64,000 nucleotides of DNA from Pseudomonas sp. MTM4 (GCF_019355055.1 NZ_CP048411.1:1860001-1924000), one strand, 5' to 3'; positions 1 to 9,471 are shown, counted from the stretch's first letter. Notes: generated from the sequence alone by a model not told the origin. A program made the numbers and translations.

Positions 1-49
1 CGCCGCCCCGGTTCCTCTGTGCATCCCTTCACCTTTGGTCCGTCTGTGT

Positions 50-68
50 ACCCGCCCGGTCGGCGGGT
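50..68. other. Small GC-rich hairpin upstream of fumarase
   Basis: A perfect 7-bp inverted repeat (ACCCGCC / GGCGGGT, 5-base loop) sits about 85 bases before the fumarase start. A TTATACT sequence follows it and could serve as a -10 element, but I see no convincing -35 partner. The hairpin may be the terminator of a gene outside the window or a leader structure. The rest of bases 1-151 holds nothing I can name. Confidence 0.35.
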
Positions 69-151
69 TATACTGCCGCGCCTTTTTTATCCCGCGCGTG
101 TCGGTCTCTTCTCGACACGCCCGTCTCCGCCCCGCCAAGAGGACGCGCTGC

Positions 152-1675
152 ATGACCGTGATCAAGCAAGACGACCTGATTCAAAGCGTTGCAGACGCTT
201 TGCAGTTCATTTCTTACTACCACCCCGTCGATTTCATCCAGGCGATGCACGAAGCCTATCTGCGTGAAGAGTCGCCAGCCGCGCGTGACTCCATGGCGCA
301 GATTCTGATCAACTCGCGCATGTGCGCCACCGGACATCGGCCGATCTGCCAGGACACCGGCATCGTCACCGTATTCGTGCGCGTGGGAATGGACGTGCGC
401 TGGGACGGCGCCACCATGAGCCTGGACGACATGATCAACGAAGGCGTTCGCCGCGCCTACAACCTGCCGGAAAACGTCCTGCGTGCTTCGATCCTGGCCG
501 ACCCGGCAGGTTCCCGCAAGAACACCAAGGACAACACGCCCGCCGTCATCCATTACTCCATCGTCCCTGGCGATAAAGTCGAAGTAGACGTCGCAGCCAA
601 AGGCGGCGGTTCGGAAAACAAGTCGAAGATGGCCATGCTCAACCCGTCCGACTCCATCGTTGACTGGGTGCTCAAGACCGTTCCGACCATGGGTGCCGGC
701 TGGTGCCCGCCGGGCATGCTCGGCATCGGTATCGGCGGTACCGCCGAGAAGGCCGCGGTGATGGCCAAGGAAGTGTTGATGGAGTCCATCGACATCCACG
801 AGCTCAAGGCTCGCGGCCCGCAGAACCGCATCGAAGAGCTTCGCCTTGAGCTGTTCGAGAAGGTCAATCAGCTGGGTATCGGCGCTCAAGGTCTGGGCGG
901 CCTGACCACCGTGCTCGACGTCAAGATCATGGATTACCCGACCCACGCCGCCTCGCTGCCGGTGTGCATGATCCCCAACTGCGCCGCCACCCGCCACGCG
1001 CACTTCGTGCTCGACGGTTCCGGCCCAGCCGAACTCACGCCGCCGCCACTGGATGCCTACCCAGAAATTGTCTGGGAAGCCGGCCCGAGCGCGCGTCGCG
1101 TCAACCTCGACACCATCACCCCGGAAGAAGTACAGAGCTGGAAGCCGGGCGAAACCGTCCTGCTCAACGGCAAGATGCTCACCGGTCGCGACGCGGCGCA
1201 CAAGCGCATGGTCGACATGCTGAACAAGGGTGAAGAGCTGCCGGTGGACCTCAAAGGCCGCTTCATCTATTACGTCGGCCCGGTCGACCCGGTTGGCGAC
1301 GAAGTGGTCGGCCCGGCAGGCCCGACCACTGCGACCCGTATGGACAAGTTCACCCGCCAGATTCTTGAAAGCACCGGCCTCTTGGGCATGATCGGCAAAT
1401 CCGAGCGCGGCCCCATCGCCATCGACGCGATCAAGGACAACAAGGCCGTCTACCTGATGGCAGTTGGCGGTGCTGCCTACCTCGTGGCCCAGGCGATCAA
1501 GAAGTCCAAGGTATTGGCCTTTGCCGAACTGGGCATGGAAGCCATTTACGAGTTCGAAGTGAAGGACATGCCGGTGACCGTCGCTGTAGACACTAACGGC
1601 GAGTCGGTGCACATCACCGGGCCTGCGATCTGGCAGAGCAAGATTGCCGAAAACCTGGCGGTTGAAGTGCAATAA
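152..1675 (+). CDS. Class I (iron-sulfur) fumarate hydratase
   Basis: This enzyme interconverts fumarate and malate in the TCA cycle. The 507-residue product has the one-chain class I layout, with an N-terminal iron-sulfur half and a C-terminal swivel half. Three conserved cysteines that can hold the [4Fe-4S] cluster are visible: Cys66 in GHRPICQDTG, Cys185 in GWCPPG and Cys277 in IPNCAATR. The ATG at 152 was chosen because AAGAGGA lies just upstream; the open frame extends to 35, but that extension is not family-like. A strong terminator follows, so the gene is probably transcribed alone. It is oxygen-sensitive by family. Class I enzymes are called fumA or fumB in E. coli; I leave the symbol open. 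Confidence 0.95.
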   Translation: MTVIKQDDLIQSVADALQFISYYHPVDFIQAMHEAYLREESPAARDSMAQILINSRMCATGHRPICQDTGIVTVFVRVGMDVRWDGATMSLDDMINEGVRRAYNLPENVLRASILADPAGSRKNTKDNTPAVIHYSIVPGDKVEVDVAAKGGGSENKSKMAMLNPSDSIVDWVLKTVPTMGAGWCPPGMLGIGIGGTAEKAAVMAKEVLMESIDIHELKARGPQNRIEELRLELFEKVNQLGIGAQGLGGLTTVLDVKIMDYPTHAASLPVCMIPNCAATRHAHFVLDGSGPAELTPPPLDAYPEIVWEAGPSARRVNLDTITPEEVQSWKPGETVLLNGKMLTGRDAAHKRMVDMLNKGEELPVDLKGRFIYYVGPVDPVGDEVVGPAGPTTATRMDKFTRQILESTGLLGMIGKSERGPIAIDAIKDNKAVYLMAVGGAAYLVAQAIKKSKVLAFAELGMEAIYEFEVKDMPVTVAVDTNGESVHITGPAIWQSKIAENLAVEVQ

Positions 1676-1715
1676 CTTCAACTAGGTGCCGCTATTGCCG
1701 GCGCAGAGTGATGAC

Positions 1716-1746
1716 GAACCCCGCTATCTTAGCGGGGTTCGTTTTT
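1716..1746 (+). terminator. Rho-independent terminator of the fumarase gene
   Basis: A perfect 10-bp stem (GAACCCCGCT / AGCGGGGTTC) with a 5-base loop is followed by GTTTTT, 40 bases after the fumarase stop codon. Confidence 0.93.
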
Positions 1747-1873
1747 CAGGGCATGTCGTTTTTGAATGACCTACTGACTCTATGAACATCGGCGAGTCCA
1801 TGGGAGAGCATTCACCGTGAGGTGCGTCTCACCGAAGCGGCACGGTGCAGGCCTTTTACTTACAGCAGTGACG

Positions 1874-2098
1874 TCACCGCCGGGCTTGGTGCAGCCTGAT
1901 AAACAACGCCTCGACTTTTTCCCGCGCCCACGGGGTTTTGCGCAGGAAGGTCAGGCTCGATTTGATGCTGGGATCGCTCTTGAAGCAGCGAATATCGACG
2001 CGCTGCGCTAGCCCGTCCCAGCCGTACCGCGCCTGTAGCTCGACAAGGATGGCTTCGAGCGTCATGCCATGGAGCGGGTCTTTCGTGGGTTCTCGCAC
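1874..2098 (-). CDS. VF530-type (DUF2132) small protein
   Basis: This is a 74-residue soluble protein with the features of the VF530/DUF2132 family: an N-terminal [15 protein letters not shown] segment, then YGWDGLA, then a basic C-terminal half with [13 protein letters not shown]. The length is normal for the family. Members are annotated as small DNA-binding-like proteins that aid in cell adaptation, but no activity is established. It lies convergent to fumarase, with the fumarase terminator between them, and is followed upstream on the same strand by the DJ-1/PfpI gene. The function is unknown; the family assignment is fairly safe. Confidence 0.8.
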   Translation of the reverse strand: MREPTKDPLHGMTLEAILVELQARYGWDGLAQRVDIRCFKSDPSIKSSLTFLRKTPWAREKVEALFIRLHQARR

Positions 2099-2182
2099 TG
2101 AGGGCCTCTGTATCCGAAACCGTCCGAGACGGCCAATAGCAAAAGACCCAGCGAATGCCAGGTCCTTCGTCCCGTCAGCATC

Positions 2183-2764
2183 TTACAGCGTGATGCGCGT
2201 ACCGAGCAGCTCCAGAAACGCTGCCAGCCACGCCGGATGCGCCGGCCAAGCCGGTGCCGTGACCAGGTTGCCTTCGGTATGCGCCTGATCGACCGGGATG
2301 TCCACGAATTCACCGCTGGCCAGCTTCACTTCCGGCGCGCAAGCTGGATAGGCGCTACAGGCACGGCCCTTCAGCACGCCCGCGGCGGCGAGCAACTGAG
2401 CGCCATGGCAAACCGCAGCAATGGGTTTTTTCGCGTCGTCGAACGCCCGTACCAGGTTGCATACCTGCTCGTTCAGTCGTAGGTATTCGGGTGCGCGACC
2501 GCCAGGTATCACCAGCGCGTCGTAGTCTTCGGCACGCACCGAAGCGAAATCGAAGTTCAGCGCAAAATTGTGGCCGGGTTTCTCGCTATAGGTCTGATCG
2601 CCTTCGAAATCGTGAATCGCGGTGCGCACCGTATCGCCCGCTTTCTTATCCGGGCAGACGGCATGCACGCTGTGCCCGACCATCTGCAGCGCCTGGAACG
2701 GCACCATGGTTTCGTAATCTTCGACGTAATCGCCGACCAGCATCAGAATCTTCTTCGCAGCCAT
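2183..2764 (-). CDS. DJ-1/PfpI family protein
   Basis: This 193-residue cytosolic protein has the class I glutamine amidotransferase-like fold of DJ-1/PfpI. It shows [15 protein letters not shown], where the nucleophile-elbow glutamate region sits, and AVCHGAQLL with the likely reactive Cys119 followed by His120. Relatives act as deglycases, chaperones or proteases of the PfpI type; which applies cannot be told from sequence. It follows the phospholipase D-like gene on the same strand after 44 bases and could be cotranscribed with it. The start at 2764 gives [18 protein letters not shown], a typical N-terminus of this subgroup. Confidence 0.88.
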   Translation of the reverse strand: MAAKKILMLVGDYVEDYETMVPFQALQMVGHSVHAVCPDKKAGDTVRTAIHDFEGDQTYSEKPGHNFALNFDFASVRAEDYDALVIPGGRAPEYLRLNEQVCNLVRAFDDAKKPIAAVCHGAQLLAAAGVLKGRACSAYPACAPEVKLASGEFVDIPVDQAHTEGNLVTAPAWPAHPAWLAAFLELLGTRITL

Positions 2765-2808
2765 CGAAACACACTCCCAGTCAGTGTTGGTTAACGGCCA
2801 ACGCCCGG

Positions 2809-3972
2809 TCAGCCGCTTCGGTTGAATATGTTGATCACCAGTCGATCAAGCAACCCCCACATTCTTTGATAAAGGCGCAGACGCAGCGGGCGGGCGTGCC
2901 AACGTTGCAGGTCGATCTCCAAACTGTGTGAAAAGTCTCGCTCGAAGCTCTCTGCCACCTCGGTGCTGAGCGATTTATCAAGCGCCTCGAGGTTGGCTTC
3001 CAGATTCCAGCGCAGATTCCAGTGATCGAAGTTGCACGACCCGATGCTGACCCAGTCGTCAACCAATACCACTTTCAAGTGCAGAAAGTGTGGCTGATAT
3101 TCATGAATACGCACGCCGGCCCGCAGCAGTCGCGGGTAGTAGCGCTGGCCGGCGTAGCGCACCGACGGGTGATCGGTGTTGCGGCTGGTCAGAAGCAAGC
3201 GCACTTCGACGCCGCGCCTTGCCGCACGCATCAGCTCTCGGCGGACCCTGCCCGTGGGTAGGAAATAAGGGGTCGCCAGCCAGATGCGCCGTTCCGCGCG
3301 CTGCAGGTTTCGCAGCAGGCTATGAAGGATGTCGCTATGCTGCCGCGCCGCCGCGTAGGCAACCCGCCCCAACCCCACTCCACCACGGGGGTTGGCCGGA
3401 ATTTTCGGGAGCCGTTGTGGCAGCGGCAACTGCCAGATACGGCGCTTCAGGCACAGTGTCCATTGCGTGTCGAACAGCCGCCGCCAGTTCTCTATCAATG
3501 GCCCCGCGATTTCCACCATCGCCTCGTGCCAGTGCTCATCCGGTTTGGTTGGGTTCCAGAACTCGTCGGTAGCCCCGGCACCACCGACGAAGCAGCAACT
3601 GTCATCAATGATGATCAACTTACGATGGTCGCGATGCAGGTTGCGAAATCGCAGCCGCAGTTTCAGCGGGTTGTACTGACGCAGCTCGACACCCGCGTCG
3701 GATAGCCGCTGCCGCGCCTTCTGCCCCAGCTTCAAACAGCCGAAGCCATCGAACAGGCAACGCACCCTCACACCACGCGTGGCCGCAGCCGCCAATGCGT
3801 CGATCAACAGATCGGCGCACTGGCCGTCTTCTACCAGATAAAGCTCAACGTCGATCCGTCGTTCTGCCGCCTCGATGCATTCCAGTATTCGCGGGAAGAA
3901 TGCCGGACCGTCGATCAGCAAGCGAAAACGGTTGCCGTCTCGCCAAGGAAAAATCTCCCCGGCGAGCATCAC
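2809..3972 (-). CDS. Phospholipase D family / cardiolipin synthase B-like protein
   Basis: This 387-residue protein carries two HKD motifs, [12 protein letters not shown] in the first half and HLKVVLVDD in the second. It is therefore a two-domain phospholipase D superfamily enzyme of the ClsB type, which makes cardiolipin or related lipids by phosphatidyl transfer at the inner membrane. There is no N-terminal membrane anchor, unlike ClsA. The GTG at 3972 has GGAGG eight bases upstream; an ATG one codon later (3969) is the alternative. It heads a possible two-gene unit with the DJ-1/PfpI gene. Substrate is inferred from the family only. Confidence 0.85.
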   Translation of the reverse strand: MMLAGEIFPWRDGNRFRLLIDGPAFFPRILECIEAAERRIDVELYLVEDGQCADLLIDALAAAATRGVRVRCLFDGFGCLKLGQKARQRLSDAGVELRQYNPLKLRLRFRNLHRDHRKLIIIDDSCCFVGGAGATDEFWNPTKPDEHWHEAMVEIAGPLIENWRRLFDTQWTLCLKRRIWQLPLPQRLPKIPANPRGGVGLGRVAYAAARQHSDILHSLLRNLQRAERRIWLATPYFLPTGRVRRELMRAARRGVEVRLLLTSRNTDHPSVRYAGQRYYPRLLRAGVRIHEYQPHFLHLKVVLVDDWVSIGSCNFDHWNLRWNLEANLEALDKSLSTEVAESFERDFSHSLEIDLQRWHARPLRLRLYQRMWGLLDRLVINIFNRSG

Positions 3973-4372
3973 GAGAGGAGCCTCCGGGCAACCGAAGCCG
4001 CGCTCCGAGGGAGGATTTCGTTATAGCGGCTAGACATTCATTCCGTGTCCTGATGAGTTCTCTGCGACGTGCTTCCGATGAGCAGCCAAACGCAGGAGCG
4101 ATGACCCAGCGCCGTTGCGGCACGCCTGTTATAGGTCCGTACGGCAGCGCAGAGTTCCCGGATATAACGGTCCGACATCTCCGCCACGAGCCGAACGAGG
4201 CCGGTTCAGACATACCGAAAACGCCGATGGTGCTTTGGCAGCTATGGACCTTCACCCTAACGGCAACTCGATCACGGCACGTCCCGATGCCAACTAAGGC
4301 GGCAAGCATCTCAAGGGACTGTTCAGCGTTATCGTGCAACAGCGAAACGGGAAAAGATTCTAAACTCGTCGC
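3973..4372. other. Gene-less stretch between the PLD gene and acpH
   Basis: About 400 bases separate two divergent genes. Open frames cross it on both strands, but they run into the neighbours out of frame, lack ribosome binding sites and have no recognisable protein features. It presumably holds the two divergent promoters; I could not identify convincing -35/-10 pairs or a repeat. Confidence 0.4.
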
Positions 4373-4957
4373 ATGAACTATCTCGCACACCTCCACCTTG
4401 GCGGCCCGCAGCCCGGCGAATTGCTCGGCAGCCTGTATGGCGATTTCGTCAAGGGCTCCTTGCAGGGCCGCTGGCCCCCCGATATCGAAGCCGGCATTCG
4501 CCTGCACCGGCAGATCGATGCGTTCACCGACAGCCACCCACTGGTACTACAGGCCAAGCAGCGTTTTCCCGGCGAACGGCGACGCTATGCCGGCATATTG
4601 ATCGACCTGTTTTTCGACCACTGCCTGGCCGCGCACTGGCATGACTACGCCGATGAGCCCTTGCAGGAATTCACCACTCGCGTGTATCGGGTTCTACGAG
4701 AGGAAGCCGAGTTGCCCGGCAAGCTGGCGCAGATAGCGCCACGCATGGCCGCTCAGGACTGGCTCGGCAGCTACCGAAATTTCGCCGTGATGGAACAAGT
4801 CGTGGCAGGCATGAGTAGCCGGTTGTCGCGTCCGCAAGGCCTCGCCGGCGGGTTCGAGGAGCTGGAACGGCTATATCTGCCGCTCCAGCAGGATTTTCGC
4901 GACTTCTACCCGCAGCTGCAGGCGTTCGTTCGGCTCAGCGAAGCCGAGACGAAGTAA
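4373..4957 (+). CDS. acpH: ACP phosphodiesterase
   Basis: AcpH removes the 4'-phosphopantetheine arm from acyl carrier protein and so converts holo-ACP to apo-ACP in the cytosol. The 194-residue length is that of the family. The N-terminus MNYLAHLHL, followed by GSLYGDFVKG and GIRLHRQIDAFTDSH, is diagnostic. The conserved His and Asp residues in these blocks fit the metal-dependent HD-like active site. It is monocistronic between a divergent PLD gene and a convergent class II aldolase whose stop lies three bases away. Confidence 0.92.
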   Translation: MNYLAHLHLGGPQPGELLGSLYGDFVKGSLQGRWPPDIEAGIRLHRQIDAFTDSHPLVLQAKQRFPGERRRYAGILIDLFFDHCLAAHWHDYADEPLQEFTTRVYRVLREEAELPGKLAQIAPRMAAQDWLGSYRNFAVMEQVVAGMSSRLSRPQGLAGGFEELERLYLPLQQDFRDFYPQLQAFVRLSEAETK

Positions 4958-4960
4958 CCA

Positions 4961-5743
4961 TCAGCTGTCATAACCGGGGCATTGCTGGTCGAGCTTGCGC
5001 AGCAGCGCCGGCCAGGCCAACGCACCGCCCATGCCTTGCTTGCTGCGCGTGACACCGGCGGCCATGGCCTTGGCTCCAGCGAGAATCTGCTCGGGGATCG
5101 GAATCAGCTCGGCGCCGCCAGTCTGGGCCATCACCTGTATTTCGCAGGCACGCTGGAAGATGAACATCATCAGAAAGGTATCGGCAATGCTCCCGCCGCA
5201 GGTCATCAGGCCATGATTGTGCAGGAGCATGAAGCCGGTTTCGCCGAGATCGGCCTGCAACCGGGCCTTTTCATCATGGTTGAGCGCCACGCCTTCGTAG
5301 CCATGCGTGGAAAGGCTGGCGAGTACGAACAGCGCTTGCTGGCTGATCGGCAACAACCCCTGCTTCTGCGCCGACACCGCCACGCCGGCAGCGGTATGGG
5401 TGTGCATCACGCAGGCCACGTCGTGACGCACCTCGTGCACGGCGCTGTGGATGGTGTAACCCGCCGGATTGATGTCGTAGGGCGTGTCCATCAGCTTGTT
5501 GCCGGCCAAATCGATCTTCACCAAGCTGGAGGCAGTCATTTCTTGAAACATCAGCCCGTAGGGGTTGATCAGGAATTCATCGGTGTCAGGGATCTTCGCC
5601 GAGATATGGGTAAAGATCAGATCATCCCAGCCATGCAGGGCGACCAGTCGATAGCAGGCAGCCAGATCGGCGCGAGCCCGCCATTCGGCGGCACTGACCT
5701 GATTCTTCAGCGATTGGATCGAATGCAGAGCGGTCACGGGCAC
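4961..5743 (-). CDS. Class II aldolase/adducin family protein
   Basis: This 260-residue cytosolic protein has the class II aldolase fold. HTHT in the middle (about residue 118) and LLHNHGLMTCG further on supply the zinc-binding histidines. Relatives include fuculose-1-phosphate aldolase and many orphan enzymes; the substrate here is unknown. GTG at 5743 is one possible start, but GTG at 5737 has a better-spaced GAGG and is an equally good choice. The next gene on the same strand upstream is a flavodoxin, 95 bases away. An aldolase close to a flavodoxin matches what I recall of the P. aeruginosa PA3430-PA3435 area. Confidence 0.88.
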   Translation of the reverse strand: MPVTALHSIQSLKNQVSAAEWRARADLAACYRLVALHGWDDLIFTHISAKIPDTDEFLINPYGLMFQEMTASSLVKIDLAGNKLMDTPYDINPAGYTIHSAVHEVRHDVACVMHTHTAAGVAVSAQKQGLLPISQQALFVLASLSTHGYEGVALNHDEKARLQADLGETGFMLLHNHGLMTCGGSIADTFLMMFIFQRACEIQVMAQTGGAELIPIPEQILAGAKAMAAGVTRSKQGMGGALAWPALLRKLDQQCPGYDS

Positions 5744-5838
5744 CTCTTCTTGTTGTTTTACGGTGCCTGAATTCTAGCCAGCGTCTGCCTGTTCGGAAGT
5801 CGCCTTTGCAGCCAGCCTGATGTCCGCAGAGGACACGC

Positions 5839-6291
5839 TCAGCCCCGCAGGGCTGCAGCGAAACGTTCCAGCCAAGGCTCGGCGTCGCTTTCGGGCGTGA
5901 CCGTTTCACTGGCATCGAGGCGCAGCATCTCCTGCGTTTCACGCATACCCAGCTCGGCGTAGAGTTCACGGATCAGCTCGCCACCGCCACAGAAGGTATC
6001 GCCATAGCTGGCGTCGCCCAGCGCGATGACGCCGCCAGGCATGCCCTGCCAGACCGGAACCTGATCGCGGATGGCCGTATACAGCGGAATGAAGTTGTCG
6101 GGCAGCTCGCCCATGCCAGTCGTGGCGGTTACGACCAGCAGCGCCTGCGGGCCGAAATCGAGAATCTGAGGCAGCTGCGCGCGCGGATCATGCCAGGCGT
6201 CGAAACCCGCCGCCTTCAGCTTTGCGGCGGCATGGCGGGCGACGTCTTCGGCTGTGCCGTAGACCGTACCGGAAAGGATGGCGACTTTCAT
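5839..6291 (-). CDS. Flavodoxin (MioC-like)
   Basis: This is a 150-residue FMN-binding electron carrier of the short-chain flavodoxin type. The phosphate-binding loop SGTVYGTAEDVA is at residues 7-18, followed by TATTGMGELPDNF and GDASYGDTFCGGG, which cradle the isoalloxazine ring. Length and motifs fit MioC/YqcA-like flavodoxins. Partner proteins cannot be told. The ATG at 6291 is preceded by a reasonable purine-rich stretch. Confidence 0.9.
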   Translation of the reverse strand: MKVAILSGTVYGTAEDVARHAAAKLKAAGFDAWHDPRAQLPQILDFGPQALLVVTATTGMGELPDNFIPLYTAIRDQVPVWQGMPGGVIALGDASYGDTFCGGGELIRELYAELGMRETQEMLRLDASETVTPESDAEPWLERFAAALRG

Positions 6292-6505
6292 AATGGGCTC
6301 CGTTGCGAATTGAAGCCGAGCATTATGCCGTATTTGGCACCGACGCCCCGCTTGGGTGGAGCTACGCTGATAACGGTGGCGCGCAGACTCTAGGCGACAA
6401 GGGAATTAATCGTCCAGCAAGTTGTCGCAAGGCGGTCCTGACAGAGGATTTGCGGACGCAGCCACTAGGCATGGGCAGGCCTGCTGCCATTGAGAGGGAA
6501 ATCTG

Positions 6506-7150
6506 ATGCCAGAAAAGACCGTACTCACCAGCGCCGAGCTGGCGTATATCAATCAACTTACCAGCGGCCCGCAAACCGAATCGGGCGAAGCACGGGGCGG
6601 TTTTCAGCTCGACGGCGGCGAGCGCGCCAACGGCCTGTTACTGCAGCTTGCAGCGAAAGCCAACCTGACGCTCGACGCGGAACTCGACGACTACTGCATG
6701 TCGTTCCCGCTGCAGCTGACCCGCGACGAACTTCAGACAATCCGACTACAACTCGCCCCCCCCACCATATACGAGCGTGGGCCGGTTCTTCGCGCCTGGC
6801 GCCTGCACCTGGACGAACCCCTGCCCCTGCTCTCCGATAACGGCGACGAGACCGCGCTGAGCGTCCATGAGCTATCACCCAACGGGCTGCTGGTGGACGC
6901 CGGCCCCCAAAAGGCACCCAAGCATCTGCATGTGAGGCTGGCGCTGCCTGGCGAGACACCGTTCATGATCGACGCACGCCGGGTACGCGTTGCTGAAGAC
7001 GGGTTGGCGGCCTATGAAGTCGAACAGCCACATGACAAGGACGCCGAACGCATCCGTTCGTATCTGTACGAGCAGCATCAGCGCCTGCATCCAGAGTTGC
7101 AGCCGGAACTCCCGGTCGACATGCTCGTCGACACGCCCAGCCATTCGTAG
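6506..7150 (+). CDS. PilZ-like domain protein
   Basis: This 214-residue cytosolic protein is of uncertain role. The central segment LSVHELSPNGLLVDA resembles the (D/N)xSxxG half of the PilZ c-di-GMP site, and the preceding region could be a YcgR-N-like domain. The upstream RxxxR motif of true PilZ c-di-GMP binders is not clear, so ligand binding is doubtful. It lies upstream of folM and folX on the same strand, with a 162-base gap. The ATG at 6506 follows GAGAGGGAAA. The PilZ label rests mainly on one motif. Confidence 0.6.
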   Translation: MPEKTVLTSAELAYINQLTSGPQTESGEARGGFQLDGGERANGLLLQLAAKANLTLDAELDDYCMSFPLQLTRDELQTIRLQLAPPTIYERGPVLRAWRLHLDEPLPLLSDNGDETALSVHELSPNGLLVDAGPQKAPKHLHVRLALPGETPFMIDARRVRVAEDGLAAYEVEQPHDKDAERIRSYLYEQHQRLHPELQPELPVDMLVDTPSHS

Positions 7151-7312
7151 GGCTCGCTCCTATTTCATACCGCGCCGCTTCGCCAGACGCGGCCATTTAA
7201 AGGCTGCAGAGTACTGCCAGAAATCACCCTGGTGTAAGCTGACGGGCCATGCGTGGCGCCAGCATCGCAGCCGTGCGCGATCGTTCACCAGCGACAGTCG
7301 ACCCCAGAAGAC

Positions 7313-8023
7313 ATGACCCAGCCAACGGCCCCAATCCTGATTACCGGTGCCAGCCAGCGCATCGGCCTGCATTGCGCTGAACGCTTGCTCGATGATGGGC
7401 AACCGGTGGTCGTCACTTACCGAACAGATCGACCGAGCCTCGCCCGGCTACGCGAACGCGGTGCCGTGACCTTGCAGGCGGATTTCTCCGGAGCGGCGGG
7501 CATTCATGCCTTCATCGCAGCTCTCAAACAGCAGACCCGCCGTCTACGTGCGATCGTCCACAACGCATCGGACTGGCTTCCCGAAGCATCGGGCAAGGAA
7601 GCCGAGGTGTTCCAGCGCATGTTCGACGTGCATATGCTCGCGCCCTATCTGATCAACCTTCACTGCGCGGAGCTGCTGCGGCACGGAGGCCCGGCGGATA
7701 TCATCCACATCGGCGACGATGTCACCCGTATCGGCAGCAAGAGGCACATCGCCTATGCCGCCAGTAAAGCCGGACTGGACAACCTCACCCTTTCGTTTGC
7801 CGCCAGCCTGGCGCCGGTCATCAAGGTCAATGGCATCGCGCCGGCCCTGATACAGCTCAACGAAGGTGACGACGAGGACTATCGACGCAAGGCGCTGGCA
7901 AAATCCGCGCTGGGTATCGAGCCCGGCGCCGAGGTGATCTACCAGAGCCTGCGTTATCTGCTCGATAATCCCTACGTCACCGGCACCACACTGACCGTCA
8001 ATGGCGGCCGTCATTTGATCTGA
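7313..8023 (+). CDS. folM: Dihydromonapterin reductase (FolM), SDR family
   Basis: FolM reduces dihydromonapterin, and also dihydrofolate, with NADPH to give the tetrahydro cofactor used by phenylalanine hydroxylase in pseudomonads. The 236-residue protein is a short-chain dehydrogenase with ITGASQRIG as the cofactor loop and [10 protein letters not shown] holding the catalytic Tyr and Lys. It lacks the usual long N-terminal glycine-rich variant, as is typical of FolM. The ATG at 7313 is preferred over an upstream frame extension to 7253. folX starts 16 bases after the stop, so the two form an operon. Confidence 0.88.
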   Translation: MTQPTAPILITGASQRIGLHCAERLLDDGQPVVVTYRTDRPSLARLRERGAVTLQADFSGAAGIHAFIAALKQQTRRLRAIVHNASDWLPEASGKEAEVFQRMFDVHMLAPYLINLHCAELLRHGGPADIIHIGDDVTRIGSKRHIAYAASKAGLDNLTLSFAASLAPVIKVNGIAPALIQLNEGDDEDYRRKALAKSALGIEPGAEVIYQSLRYLLDNPYVTGTTLTVNGGRHLI

Positions 8024-8039
8024 TTTGCGAAGGAATCCC

Positions 8040-8414
8040 ATGCCTAGACTGGAACCCGCCATGGCGCGCATCCGCGTCAAAGATCTGCGACTACGCACCT
8101 TCATCGGCATCAAGGAAGAGGAAATCCTCAACCAGCAGGACGTGCTGATCAACCTGACGATGCTGTATCCCGCAGCGGACGCCGTGCGCGACAACGACAT
8201 TGAATACGCACTGAATTACCGCACCATCACCAAGGCGATCATTCAACACGTCGAGAACAACCGCTTCGCCCTGCTCGAACGGCTCACTCAGGAAATCCTC
8301 GACCTGGTCATGACGCATCCGCAGGTGCGTTACGCCGAGGTCGAAGTGGACAAACCGCACGCGCTGCGCTTCGCCGAATCGGTGTCGATCACGCTTGCCG
8401 CGCATCGCGACTGA
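8040..8414 (+). CDS. folX: Dihydroneopterin triphosphate 2'-epimerase
   Basis: FolX epimerises 7,8-dihydroneopterin triphosphate to the monapterin form, feeding FolM. The 124-residue product belongs to the FolB/FolX tunnelling fold. [21 protein letters not shown] and [18 protein letters not shown] match the Pseudomonas FolX branch rather than FolB aldolase. AAGGAA ends five bases before the ATG at 8040. It is the second gene of a folM-folX pair. No GTP cyclohydrolase gene lies between them, although I recall folE1 there in P. aeruginosa. Confidence 0.92.
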   Translation: MPRLEPAMARIRVKDLRLRTFIGIKEEEILNQQDVLINLTMLYPAADAVRDNDIEYALNYRTITKAIIQHVENNRFALLERLTQEILDLVMTHPQVRYAEVEVDKPHALRFAESVSITLAAHRD

Positions 8415-8511
8415 GCATCCCGCACCGGAAGGCGGGTTGGTCTCGTTGTCTGGCCCATGGCAACCGCCAAGGTTATGATCCGCCCACGTCTGCAACGCCG
8501 AGGCCCATGAG

Positions 8512-8805
8512 ATGAATGATCAACAACGCACCGAACTCGAAGCTGCCGCATTCCGCCGCCTGGTCCAGCACCTGCGTAGCCGTCCCGATGCGCAGAATAT
8601 CGACCTAATGAACCTGGCCGGCTTCTGCCGCAACTGCCTGTCGAAGTGGTACAAAGCCGCCGGCGACGATCTGGACATCGAAGTCAGCCTCGACGAGGCG
8701 CGCGAAGAGGTTTACGGAATGCCCTACTCCGAGTGGAAGAAGCGCTACCAGAAGGAAGCCACACCCGAGCAGCAGGCCGCCTTCGACAAGGGGCAAAACT
8801 CATGA
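8512..8805 (+). CDS. DUF1244 family protein
   Basis: This 97-residue soluble protein is highly typical of the DUF1244 family. It has a helical N-terminal half, the conserved block NLAGFCRNCLSKWY with two cysteines, and EEVYGMPYSEWKKRYQ near the end. Its function is unknown. Its stop overlaps the start of the HopJ-type gene in an ATGA arrangement, which suggests translational coupling. Confidence 0.9.
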   Translation: MNDQQRTELEAAAFRRLVQHLRSRPDAQNIDLMNLAGFCRNCLSKWYKAAGDDLDIEVSLDEAREEVYGMPYSEWKKRYQKEATPEQQAAFDKGQNS

Positions 8806-9143
8806 CCAGCCTTGCTGACTTCCGCGCCAGCCTGCGCAATCGCAAGCACCCTTTCAGCGAGACGCTGGCCTATATCGACAGTGTCTATGACTACCAGCCC
8901 AGCCGCTTCATCAACGGCAACGTGGAAAACGCCGCCGGAGAAAACGAAGGCTCGTGCAAGACGCTTGGGCTGGCAGTGCTGGAAGGATTCACCACCGAAG
9001 AGGCGCTGTTGGCGTTCGGCGAGCATTATCAATCGGTGCTGGCCAACCCCAGCGGAACCGACCACCGCAACATCCGCGCACTGATGGAAACCGGCCTGCC
9101 GGGCGTGCGCTTCGATCAGCAGCCGCTGACAGCCAAGGAATAA
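8802..9143 (+). CDS. HopJ type III effector family protein
   Basis: This 113-residue protein matches the HopJ family: DTLAYI-like helix ETLAYIDSVYDYQPSRF, then NGNVENAAGENEGSCK, then EEALLAFGEHY. The family was named for a plant-pathogen effector, but most members are chromosomal housekeeping-type proteins in non-pathogens and are probably not secreted. The ATG at 8802 overlaps the stop of the DUF1244 gene, which fixes the start. Function is unknown. Confidence 0.88.
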   Translation: MTSLADFRASLRNRKHPFSETLAYIDSVYDYQPSRFINGNVENAAGENEGSCKTLGLAVLEGFTTEEALLAFGEHYQSVLANPSGTDHRNIRALMETGLPGVRFDQQPLTAKE

Positions 9144-9471
9144 AAAAAGGGCCGGCCAGGCACTTGGGGAAGGCTTGATAATGGACGGCCCTGAAACCAA
9201 AGAGGCCGGGCGAGTCTGACGGTCCGAAGCAACGCCGGCCATTGCGTAATCCCGATTACCGGAATAGGCAGGTGCTATTGGACCAAGGCTGCAAAAACAG
9301 GCCGGTGCGGTTCCGCCAAATCGAAACTGCAGGGATTGCCGCAACGGTGAGCCGGCCTCAATCGTGGAGTCACCTTGCTGGCGTTGCCGAATGCTTTGCA
9401 TAGACCCTGTCAGGCTTTTCCCACTCAGCCAAAGCCGGTAAGGTCCGAACCGTCTTACCGGAGTACTCCAC
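9144..9471 (-). ncRNA. Gene-less stretch; possible minus-strand small RNA
   Basis: These 328 bases lie between hopJ and cysZ, both on the plus strand. At the hopJ end, read on the minus strand, AGGGCCG (9192-9186) can pair with CGGCCCT (9154-9148), followed directly by seven T residues. That is a terminator with no protein gene on that strand to serve. Several GGCCGG/CCGGCC blocks inside could pair with each other. Nearer cysZ, CCGGTAAG / CTTACCGG (9435-9442 and 9454-9461) forms an 8-bp hairpin just before the cysZ ribosome binding site. The small-RNA reading is a guess. Confidence 0.3.

Noticed and set aside
68..1681. 537-codon open frame on the minus strand across the whole fumarase gene
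   Set aside because: It is a codon-bias shadow of a highly expressed GC-rich gene; composition is His/Arg/Val-rich with no family features and no ribosome binding site.
3845..4537. 230-codon minus-strand frame spanning the gap before acpH
   Set aside because: Both ends are shadows of known genes and the middle has no ribosome binding site or family signal.
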